Below are positions 1-10,292 of a stretch of DNA of 64,000 bases, one piece after another. Origin of the DNA: Rhizophagus irregularis (lineage: Eukaryota > Glomeromycota > Glomeromycetes > Glomerales > Glomeraceae). Position 1 is the stretch's first letter, and the number at the start of each line of letters is the position of its first letter. The stretch spans positions 4,058,501-4,122,500 of the forward strand of contig NC_089442.1 of NCBI RefSeq assembly GCF_026210795.1, read 5' to 3'. A model generated the notes under the pieces. It saw only the letters and a program-made list of their open reading frames with translations, had not been told where the DNA came from and did not search any database. The position numbers were made by a program, and so were the translations under genes.

Positions 1-44
1 AAGTCTTTTTATTAATTCTAAATTTTTAACTAATTTGTTTTTAG

Positions 45-3000
45 CGTTGTACTGAAGGCGTATGGATGTCATTAGGTAATTTTTAAAAAATATATATTTT
101 TTTATTGATATTTTATTAACTTTTATTATAGTAAATACACAAGAATGTATCTATGTTGCGCTCGACTTTGAAGGATTAAAATCTCTTGAAAGAACTCCAC
201 AAGAAGGTATATATCTCTTACAATTCATCCCTTTTATTATCAACTAATGAGAATGTTTATTATCCTTAGATATGTTTTTAGCACTCTTTAATACAGTTGT
301 TTCAAATCTTATTCTTTTTAAAGTAAATATCGTCTGTTTTGCTAACCCGCTTTTGTTTTACATGTTACTAATATGAATAATAAATTATTTAATTCCAAAG
401 AATCAATTTACCATAAATAGAGATATATCAATGTTTCAAAAATTTCAAGATGGTGCAAAATTATTTGAGTCCGATCCAAAGATATTTCAGGTAAATCATG
501 ATTATAAATAATTATTTAAACTATAATATTAAAAAGTCATTGCCCATTAATTATTATAGGCAAGACTTTGTGTTATCATTAAAGACGTGCCTAAAGTAGA
601 TAGAAATGGTATTACTAGAGAGTTTCAATCGAAATTTGATCAATTAGTTTCAAAGGTAATTAAAAAATTTTATTTGTCTATTTCTTTAAAAAAATAAAAC
701 TAATTGAATGTTTTAGGAAGGTGAAGATAATTTTATTACAAGAATGTATGGAAATGGATTGGATATTATACCTTGGCCTGTTTTTGGTGATACCGCATGG
801 TTTAAAAAGTTATCAATATTTAAAACAACTCTGGATAAACTGGAAACGAAATATGAAAATGCAAGAGCTTTCTTGCAAAATACAAAAGTAATCATGGCTA
901 AATTGAAGGTTTGTGTAAACATTAAATAAAGATAATTAAAAAAATATTCTCATAATTGGATGTAAACTTAGATATGTGATTGGGGTTCATTGGACGAAAA
1001 CCTCATACAAATTCGCGTTGCAACATTAAAAAGATTATTTCCAATCGCTGTTTCTTATGGTATAGAACAAAAAGATTCTATCATTGAACACCTTGTGGTA
1101 AATTTAAATTTTATTTAATGCACACAATATCTGATATTAAATTCTTGATGAGAGGTATATCTAATTTTTTATTCAAATAGAATCACGATTCTGGAGAACC
1201 AATTGATGACCCAATAATTAACTTATGTGACGTTTTGAATAACTTGGAAAAATCAACTAAATTATTACCAGACTCTAATATCTGGTTATATGATAATAAA
1301 TATGAAACTTGTATTCAACTTTCTAATAAATTAAGAAACTATTTTGAAGAAATTGTTCAACCACGAAGAGAATCATCTGATGACAATGAATGGTTTTCTA
1401 ACCTTGATAGATTCTTTAAGTATATTATTGGTCGTCGAACTTCACGTGTTCAAAATTGGTATATGCAAAATACTGCTAAATTTCCACAAGATAACAGTGA
1501 TGTTGTTAATGGAAAGTATGAAATGGAGCAAGAAATAAGCAAACTCTCACTCCTATGGACCTTGTGTGGATTAACATGCCATCAATGTGGTTTGAAATGT
1601 GTCAAAAATCGGGATCACAAAGAAAATCATGACTGTTTAACCGATCATAAGTGTCATTTTTTTTGTCACTTTACTGAAGCCCATAACGACAATTTAATTC
1701 CGAAGTGTAGTCACAAAGCTGGACATGAAGGAAAACATGCTTGTGACAAAATAAGCCATTTATGTGGTAAACCATGTAGTCTTGATGATAAGCGCAATTG
1801 TCAAAAAGTTTGTTCAAAGGAAATTGAACATGATGACGATGAACATTTATGTCAATCAAAACGTCACTATTGTGGAAAAGATTGTTCATTATCAGCATCT
1901 ACCCCAAAAGGAGTTTATCAATGTCCAAATAAATGTATTATATCATATGAAGAAGAACACGATTCGCATCGTTGTGAGAATACAATTTGTCCAATTCAGT
2001 GTCCAATTCCGAATTGCAAAGAAAGATGTCAAAGTGATGATCATTTTCATGCTTTTTCCGAGGTTAATCATTTTTGTGGGTATGTATTATTATGATTATT
2101 TTCATTATTTTTTCAAATAAATGTCATTAATTAAAAAAAAAAATTTTTTTTTTGATTTAAGGAATGAGCATCAATGTCGTGAATTATGTGAAGATAAAGG
2201 TATATGTCAAGTGGTAACTGAACCTAAAGAGCAAGAAGAAACTTATAAAGGTTTAGTCGAAGAAACTTCCATTACATTTACAAAGGTACAATTTAATGCA
2301 TATAAAGTTCTAATTTTTATAGTTGGTATAATACAAAAATGTATTAAAGTTTTGTTATTTATAATAGTATATTCAGTTAAGTGAAAGATTAAAATGTAAT
2401 AAAAAGATTCCTCCAAATGAATTTAAACATACTGGAAAACATACGCATAAGGAAAATGGATTTCATTATTGTGATACAAAATGCCAGTTTTGTGAATATT
2501 ATGTATGTATTAAGAAATTATGTTTAATTATTTAATTTCATTTTTTGGTAATTAAAATATTAAAACTATAAAAAATTAGTGTACATTACCCTATGGACAC
2601 ACACAACAAACTCATGACACGAGACATGGAAATATGACACAAACTGAATTTACAGGAGAAGATAATGAGTTTGAATATGCAGGGTATGATATATTGATCA
2701 TTAAAAAATAATACAGTAAATATGATATTTGTTTTTTTAATTAAGATGTCTAATTGTTAGATATAAATTAAGAGTTGGTGATCAAGGAACATTTGTTCTT
2801 TGCAATTTAGTGAGTTTTACATAATTATAAAGTTATAATTGATAATTTCCTATTTATGTTGATTTTTTTTTTATATTAGTTTTGTAAAGATTTAGGTAGA
2901 CATCGTCATATTGATTACTGTCAAAATGCCGAAAATTGTAAATTGGGGAATCAAGGTCAAGATATACAACACATAAATGGTAATCTATAAACCCTTTTGT

Positions 3001-4374
3001 CCTAAGTGAACTTATTTACTTATTATTATTATTATTATTTATCAGAGAACGTTTTGCCTAATCCCAATGAGCCGAAAGATTTCATTTCTCACAAGCTTTT
3101 CTGGAAGCGAACAGGCTTCAAAGGTACAACATATATAAATTAATTACTCTATCGCCTATATATACATATATCTTAACTGTTTAATATTTTCTAAGATCCT
3201 TATTCCGTTCAAGATCAACAAGAATTTGAAAAATGCGATTATGAATGTCCCGACGATAAGCATCATAATTCTGATACTAAATTTTGTGAATTACAACTTT
3301 TCCATGCTCCACTCAATCCAAGTTCAAGCCCTCCAATCAATTATGGATATATATCTTTAGATGGACATCATTTTAATTGTGAAAATCCAAATGCTGCTTT
3401 TCACATTATTTTGGTCTTGGATCGTTCAGCGTCTATGAGTATGCAAGGTATTAAACCGATTCCAGGTTTTCTAATTTATGACGACTTAAAAAAGAAACAT
3501 AATAATAGGATTGGCGCAGTTTATCAGGCGGTAGTATTAAATGATATTTAATTATTTATCATTATTTTTATTGATTAAATTTATTATTAATATAGGTATA
3601 CTCATTTATGGACGCACGTAGAAATTCTGCTCAAATAACTATTCCTGATAGTATTTCATTAATCTTGTTTAACAATTGGGTATTTAGTTTTACACATATC
3701 AACATTTAAAATTGGACTTGCATTTATTTAAAAGTACACGCTAATCATCAAAATATTACAGTCTAGCGTTCCATTTGAATATCAAGATTTAACAGATCCG
3801 AAAGTTTTGTTAAATTCAATGCTCCAATACGAAGCTTGGTTAGGAACAAATTATGATAGTGCAATTACGAAAGCTGGATCTTTGATTGAAGCTCATTTTG
3901 ATTCTAAAAAGTATGTTCTTTCGAATTTGTTAAAATATTAAAACTTTTCGGTATAACTTATTCTTTTTAAATTTTCTTTTAGAACAAATGTCATTATATT
4001 TTTATCTGATGGAGAATGCTATATTCCAACAAATCAACTTCATGCTATTTGTAAACAAAATAAAGAAAAAGGGTATTTTGTCATTTTTTTTTTTAATAAA
4101 ATATGTTAACGATCTTATTTTTTAATTAAAAATCCTTGGAAATTTCAGATCTCCATTATATCTTTATACAGTATTATTTGGCAGCGATTCGCATAGTGGC
4201 ACTTTAGAAGAAATGGCAAAAATTGCACAATCTTATCATCCACAGAATTCATCATCCGATTCTCTACGATGCCAATTTACTCGTGTTAACGATGCAAATA
4301 AATTAGTGATTCATTTTACTAACGTAGCAGAAAGCTTAAGAAAACACAAACCATCTTTGCTAAAGAAAGTATAA
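45..4374 (+). CDS. Giant GTPase/zinc/VWFA protein, copy A (3' part, 5' end outside window)
   Basis: Partial gene cut by the left edge. Exons I place by GT/AG and by comparison with copies B and C: 45-75, 132-206, 270-322, 401-490, 560-655, 717-908, 972-1097, 1181-2079, 2162-2285, 2368-2502, 2580-2683, 2761-2809, 2880-2979, 3046-3123, 3196-3530, 3596-3679, 3762-3910, 3983-4072, 4149-4374. The first exon holds the G2-like RCTEGVWMSL and the second the G3 segment ALDFEGLKSLE, so only the P-loop exon is missing. Exon 1181-2079 encodes the Cys/His-rich metal-binding region. Exon 3196-3530 starts the VWFA domain with the MIDAS DRSAS; later exons carry GTNYD and FLSDGE, also MIDAS positions. The stop is TAA after LLKKV. 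All exons read open, so the copy is probably functional. Orientation is opposite to copies B and C. Function is unknown; a nucleotide-driven oligomerising or adhesive sensor is inference from the domains. Confidence 0.85.
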
Positions 4375-5569
4375 TAATAAGTACAATAGTGCCATTAGTG
4401 GATAAATTAGGTTTAAAATTTTCAATTATTGTTTCCGTGCGAGAAAAGCTGCCACCTTTTCCACAACAAGTTACATTGAGTTAAATTTAAATAAAATAAG
4501 AACTTTATTAAATAAAATGCGTTGCTTGGTTTATTATTATATAAAAATTATAAGATACGAATTTGGGTTAAATTTATTGGGTTAAAATTATTACATTGTG
4601 AAAATAAATTCTAATATAAAAATTAATTAATGTCTGAACGTAAGAACTCTTTTAAAGTTACTTCTTATATAACTAATTTAAGAGTACTTATTTTAGGGTT
4701 ACAGTCAAACCTCGTTATATCGAACTCGCGGTTCAAGGGCAAAAGTTCGGTATATAGAAGTTCGGTATGTAAATTTTAATTGTCACGTGATTAAAAAATA
4801 TTAATTTTGGCCAGAAATTAAGATTTAACAGATTTAACAATATAAATTATGTTGAAATTTCAACCACGTTCTCATATGATGTCTGAAATTTGTAAATGAA
4901 GAAATTATAAGATTACCTATAGACGCGTTGAAATATAAATTATTTGCTATATGATATTATATTTTAATGTTACGAATTATGAAAAGAAACAACATAATCT
5001 TTATAATACTTTAATTGGAGAATTCGAGTTAACGTCCGTAATTTACTCGGACTAAAATTAAGTGATCTCGATTCATTATAAAGAAAGAAATTCTCATAAT
5101 AGAAACTTAAAAAATAGTAAATCTAATCCCGCCTATTATTGGATTTTAATTATTTAATTAATCCATAATATGACAAGTCGAGTCGACTCTAACTCTGTAA
5201 CTCGAGTTAACTCTCAAGAATTTTTTGACTCGTCCCCAAGCTCAATAAATCATTTGATGCCCATATAAATCCTTATTTGTAATATTAAATAGACCACTAA
5301 TCTTTTTGCAGCTTTTATATTGATTTAATTTAAAGCTCTATAATTATGTAGTTACAGTATAGTACGATATAGATTTTCATAAGTTTAATATTGCTATATC
5401 TCATGCGTGTATCAATTTATTTTATTTAGTTTCGGACAATACACTATATTGAATCAAATAAAATTTATTGTATGCACTCTTCCGACATATCAAAATTTGA
5501 TGTTGAATGAAAGTAATATTAAGAAAAGTGTTATATTATGACAAATAATTACGTATCGTGATTATCATT
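4375..5569. other. Gene-free stretch downstream of copy A
   Basis: No credible coding sequence. It contains a single pogo/Tigger-like transposon end near 4702 (separate entry) and a patch near 5170-5240 rich in GACTCGAGTTAACTC-like palindromic pieces that I cannot assign. Confidence 0.5.
4702..4770 (+). mobile_element. Possible solo end of a pogo/Tigger-like element
   Basis: CAGTCAAACCTCGTTATATC follows a TA dinucleotide at 4700-4701 and is followed by repeated AGTTCGGTAT pieces. Pogo/Tigger/Fot elements typically begin CAGT..AACCTCG(A/T)TAT(A)ACGAAC next to a TA target. I found no opposite end or transposase, so this is at best a relic. Confidence 0.4.
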
Positions 5570-6192
5570 GGGTGCGTTTACAAATTCATTTAGATCGGAT
5601 TTATATTGGATTGCCGATCCATTTGAATTAAATCAGATTCTTATAAAATCCGATCTGTGTTTACAAATACGGGTGTCGGATTTTGAATTTTTGTATACCA
5701 CCTTAACACATTTTAGTTTAGACCTAAAAGTTAAATAATAATGAATATTCAAAGACGTTCTTTGTTTGTTTCAATTATATATTTAATTTTTTTGGACCAA
5801 ACCATGATTTTTTTTTTATTGTTTTTAAGGTCCGCCTTAGTAGAATTTTGCGCGTTATTATTTTTATTAAAAGTTTCACTGTCATGAAGTGTTGTTTCCA
5901 TTATTTAAACGAAATATGAAAGAAAATTTAACATGAAAAAAAAATTTCATCAAAAAAAAAATTATATAGGTGGGTCATAGGGGGTAAACATGTGGTGGTA
6001 GGTTGGTGGATAGTAGTACCGGTATGTTTAATCGTGGGGTACACCATGGATTGGAAATTTAATAGTAAAATCCGATCTAAATGAATCAGGTTGATCAACT
6101 CAATTCGATCCAAATCGATTTTGTAATTTGTAAATATGGATTGGATTGAGGCGTCGGCTCAATCCGATCTAAATGAATTTGTAAACGCACCC
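5570..6192. mobile_element. MITE with perfect 31-bp terminal inverted repeats
   Basis: The outer ends at 5570-5600 and 6162-6192 are exact reverse complements over 31 bases, starting GGGTGCGTTTACAAATTCAT. Further inside, GGATTG and GATC-rich motifs recur in both orientations. There is no coding capacity. Both ends abut ATT (left TCATT before the repeat, right ATTGTCATT after it), so a 3-bp target duplication is possible. This is a non-autonomous DNA transposon of a superfamily I cannot name from the ends. Confidence 0.75.
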
Positions 6193-6224
6193 ATTGTCAT
6201 TATGAACCTAAATCAACTCTCCTT

Positions 6225-7354
6225 CTCGAAAACTTATTAGAAACGAATAATATTGAACTAATTGAAGCAAGTGAAAAAGAGTATAGAATGATGAAGGAAA
6301 AAAGAAAAGAGATGCAAGAAATATTAAAAGACAATAACGTAGTTAACACGATAAAATATAATTTCGAACTAATAGAGGAAGGTTTGATCGTGAATGAATA
6401 TAACTTAATTTGGAATAACAAATTAATAACAGGAGGTTTTAGATCGTGGAGAAAATTAGTTACGAATGCAATATGGAAAAACGAAATCCTAAACAGTGAG
6501 AAACTGGAAGATTTATTCATGTACAATTATAGTAAAGAATTCGATTGGATAACAAGTCTAGAATTTATTAGTAATCGAGTTAAATTCTCACAGAGACAAT
6601 GTGGCGATAAAGATACGAAAGAACGCTCGTATAGAATTAAAAATTTACTCAAAGAACAACCCACTTATAAAACTTTATATAGAAGGAATACTAACAAAAT
6701 AGATACAGATAATTGTATACGATGTGGGAAAAAGGTAAAAGAAGATTGGGAACACATATGGTTATGTGAAGATAATGAATTCTCAATCGATGAAATTATA
6801 CGAGAATCACCATATAAATTAGAACAAATTTAATCGATTCCAATCAAAGTGAAGAACTTGAAATATTAAGAAACTATAATTGCGAATTTATCAATATAAT
6901 AGAAAGTCCTTCAAGAATTCTTCTGGGGAAAAGTAGAAAATGGGAATTGATAAGAGGGATATATAACGCAAAATTTAACGATCTATCAAAAGAGAAAAAA
7001 GTTAAAGAAACTATCAAAAAACTTTGGATCTTCACGTACGAGGAAATAAAAAAACGAATATGGATTCCACGATGCGAAGAAATCAAAAGACTGGAAGAAA
7101 AAGCTCAAATTAAAAAAGTAGACTTAAGGAGGAAAAGAGACGATAAGGAAACAATAACAAAAGAATATCGGGATGAAGAATTAGAGGAAAAAATAAAAAA
7201 ACCAAAAACAAAAGAAAAATTAGACAAAATAGAAAAAATAAAAAAACACAAACAAATTAGTTTAGTAACGTTAGATAAAATGAAAGGATCGATCACAGAC
7301 GGTATTAATATAGCTAGATCTTGGGATACAATAGTTAAATTAGCGAACGTTTAA
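6225..7354 (+). pseudogene. LINE reverse-transcriptase ORF, C-terminal zinc-finger part, one frameshift
   Basis: Frame 6225-6833 encodes a basic protein ending with CIRCGKKVKEDWEHIWLC, a CxxC...HxxxxC zinc finger like those that end many LINE ORFs (zf-RVT type). The reading then moves to another frame near 6835 and continues through WELIRGIYNAKFN and IWIPRCEEIKRLEEK to a lysine-rich coiled-coil-like tail that stops at 7354. The polymerase and endonuclease parts are missing because of 5' truncation. Identification rests on the zinc finger and the flanking target duplication; the exact LINE clade cannot be told from this piece. Confidence 0.65.
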
Positions 7355-7555
7355 TTATAGATAGAAATATTTTGAATTTTTTTTTTTTTTTTATTTTACA
7401 CGTTAAATTTTAGATAGATTTAGTTATAGTTCGATAAATACTTAGTTATAGGGTTTGAAAATTTCAAGCTCTAGGTGTTTAATTTTAAATATGTAAATTT
7501 TGTAAATTAACATAATTAATAAAACGCGTTACTATTTAAAAAAAAAATAAATAAA
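6225..7555 (+). mobile_element. 5'-truncated LINE retrotransposon copy
   Basis: The insertion lies between two copies of the 16-mer TAAATCAACTCTCCTT (6209-6224 and 7556-7571), the target-site duplication. It ends in an A-rich tail with (AAAT)n at about 7538-7555. The reading frame is open from the first inserted base (6225), as expected for a copy truncated during target-primed reverse transcription. The encoded part is only the 3' end of a reverse-transcriptase ORF. Confidence 0.85.
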
Positions 7556-7734
7556 TAAATCAACTCTCCTTACCCTAACCCTAAGCTACTCCAAACAAAC
7601 ACTATTATAAAGATAACACACCTAACCTACAATTTTGTTTGGCTTTTTGAAATTCGTAAGAATCTAGAAATTAAGATAGAGGAATGGATGTATTTATTAT
7701 AGGTAAATAGAGTTTTGCAATTTTTATGAATATG

Positions 7735-9330
7735 GTTTAAAATACCTTTGAAGCCTGTTCTCAGAAAAGTTTATGAGAAATGAAAACTTTTGATCTATCA
7801 GAATTAGGTTGAACTTGTTTTATAATTTTTATTGTTATTAATGAAAGTTTCGACTAAGAGATAAAGTAATGAATATAAAATATCAAATTTTTACAATGCT
7901 AATATCGACTTATATAAATGAAATTTTTTACAAATATACAATACATACGAAATATCCACAGAATTGACATTTTGCTTTACAAAAATGAAACCCGTTTTCA
8001 TTATGTGTATGTGTTTCAAATTCAACATCCTAACCACTAATAAACATACTAATAAAAGGAAATCAATTAAACTTTAATAACTTTATACATTAAAATTATG
8101 CCTTTGTAAACGTTCCTTGAAATGTTTTTTAAATCAAGTACTACTTTACATATACCTTCATCTTCGAATAATTAATGACATTGATGCTCATTCCTTGAAT
8201 AAGAATGAAAATGATCTTTGACATTTTCTTTTGGCAACTTGGAATTGAACATTGAATTAGACAAGTTTCATTTTCACAACGGTGTAAATCGTACATTTAT
8301 TTAGGCAATGATAATCTCCTTTTACGGTGGTATGTGTTGATAATTTTCTTCACGATAATGACGTTGATTGACACCATCAGGATGTCCTATTTCTTTTAAG
8401 CACATATCATTCTTGAACGCGTGAAATGCGACGCTCAACAAACGTAATTTAAGAATTTAACAAAATTTTCAAACCACTTGTTTTATTTCATCAGACATAT
8501 CTTCTCGTGATTGTAAAATTTTTTCAAAGTAATTTCTTAAATCTAAATGACTTTATATGAATTTGTGACTTATTATACAAATAAATTGTAGGAATTCTAA
8601 TAATCATTTCATCACTTTTTTTTACAAATAAACTATCTGAAGGACTTAGTATATTTGATGGAAAGTTACAAACTGTCGGTCTAAATTTCTGATTTATAAG
8701 GTTGAATATACGTGCGCGTCCATTTTTTTTAAACAAAAACAATATCCTTAATAAATAAGATGTGTTGAATATTCGGGATAATATCACAATACTATGGCAG
8801 TAACTGTATATTTTTAAATTAATAGTAATTAATAAACGATAGAACTTAAAACATAATTTCTTAAACTCACCCTATTTTTTTGTATCAAATATTTTCTACA
8901 GAAAATAAGTTAATATTATTTTTTATTTATATACACTAAATCATAAACTTGAAAGTCAGTATGTAATATGTATTATTATTATACAATAGTAAAGGTCTAT
9001 AAAAAGTTTCAATAAAATCATCAAATCATTTTATAATTAATAAATTAAGACTAATCCATCTTGATATTTTTCTCTTATTCTATCTAATCTTTCTAATAAT
9101 TGTTTATTGAATGAAATTCTAGGTGATTTTTTTTTTATGCTATTGGGATTCTCCAATTTTGGTATTTTTTAAAGAAATTATTTAGAATTTCTTGTTTAAT
9201 ACTATTAAACTTTCCAAAACATAGGTGAATTAACGAGATTTTGTACAAATTAAATATTTGACATGGTTTTTGACATTTTAATAGAATCTTTATTTATATG
9301 TATAATGCTTGATTTAGTAAGAAAGAAAAT
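7735..9330 (-). pseudogene. Decayed fourth copy of the giant GTPase/zinc/VWFA gene, G domain deleted
   Basis: Segments in the same order and orientation as copies B and C are recognisable. Bases 7735-7830 match the exon before the VWFA domain (SHKLFWER-like). Bases 7950-8030 match the exon ending CEYY. Bases 8090-8500 match the Cys/His region. Bases 8524-8790 match the propeller-like exon (GRARIFNLINQKFRPTVCN against GRARIFNLVNQQFRPAVCN). Bases 9050-9280 match the helical exon ending EKYQDG. The sequence passes directly from Cys/His-like DNA (up to about 8520) to propeller-like DNA, so the whole G-domain exon set is gone. Stops and indels are frequent. This is a dead relic. Confidence 0.75.
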
Positions 9331-10055
9331 TCATAATAGTTGAATACCAAGTTGTATATATTTTTACTAATATATACAGAGGTATTAATATATTAATACC
9401 TCTTGTTTAAGACTATAAAAAGTGACACTGCTCGAAAAAATTTACCAGCGCCAAAATGTTTGGTATAAATTCTACGTTATGGATGGAATTTTCGTGCGCA
9501 AACTTGATAATAACTAATTATGAATTTGCCCAGTTATGGAAGCGTCACAGGCAGAAAGGAGGAATTTGTGGGGACACAGATTTGTCTCGCGGGAAAGGTT
9601 TGTAGTGCGCGAAGGCTAGTTTAGGGCAAGTGGTTATTTTGGGATAGAATTGTTTCTATGATATTTTATTATATCGGTATGAGGGGTTTATATGAAGGTG
9701 AGAGCTCTGGCTGGAATTTAAAGATTATCATTATTTAATCTAATAGACAACTTCAAAATGGGACAAATCCTAGTCCTGACCCTCATTTGCGCTTTAATCT
9801 CTAAGGTCATTTTTTTTTAAAAAAAAGTTATAAATTACCAAATTTACCAAATTACAGAATAAAATATCGCGACAAGAAATCGGATCATGGAGTTAGTGTT
9901 GATAACATTAGTGTAGATAGTTTAAACAAATATATTAATAATTTGTTTGAGCTCACATTGGGATTGTGATTTTTAACATGTATACGACGCGGTCGACGCG
10001 TTATGTGTGCTTGAGAATTTTTATTCTATTTTTGCGTAATTCCGGATGAATAAAA
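9331..10055. other. Gene-free stretch
   Basis: AT-rich sequence with short GC-richer patches around 9540-9620. I see no gene, RNA or clear repeat. Confidence 0.4.
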
Positions 10056-10292
10056 TTATAGTCGAATAAATGAGTGAAATCTCAAGTTTTTTATCCAACA
10101 AGACCCAACTCTCAAAGATGATTTGGAATGACTACGTATGGATCCTCGTAATACCAAACATATCTTAGAGCAAATCCCATTCTCTTCACAGAGTTCCTTT
10201 TGATCTGAACATGCATCAAATTTTACCGGGTCTTTATGAAAGTGTTTTACATGTTGCTCATGTTGTTTGCCTTGTATTTCTAGCAAATCCAA
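10056..10292 (-). pseudogene. Possible small relic of the Cys-rich exon of the giant gene family
   Basis: The minus-strand reading contains KHFHKDP followed by CSDQKELCEENGICSKI, which resembles the exon after the main Cys/His region in the intact copies (for example EHQCRELCEDKGICQVV in copy A). The surrounding residues are not recognisable and no neighbouring exon is found. It may be a fragment of a more divergent paralogue, or chance similarity. Confidence 0.35.
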
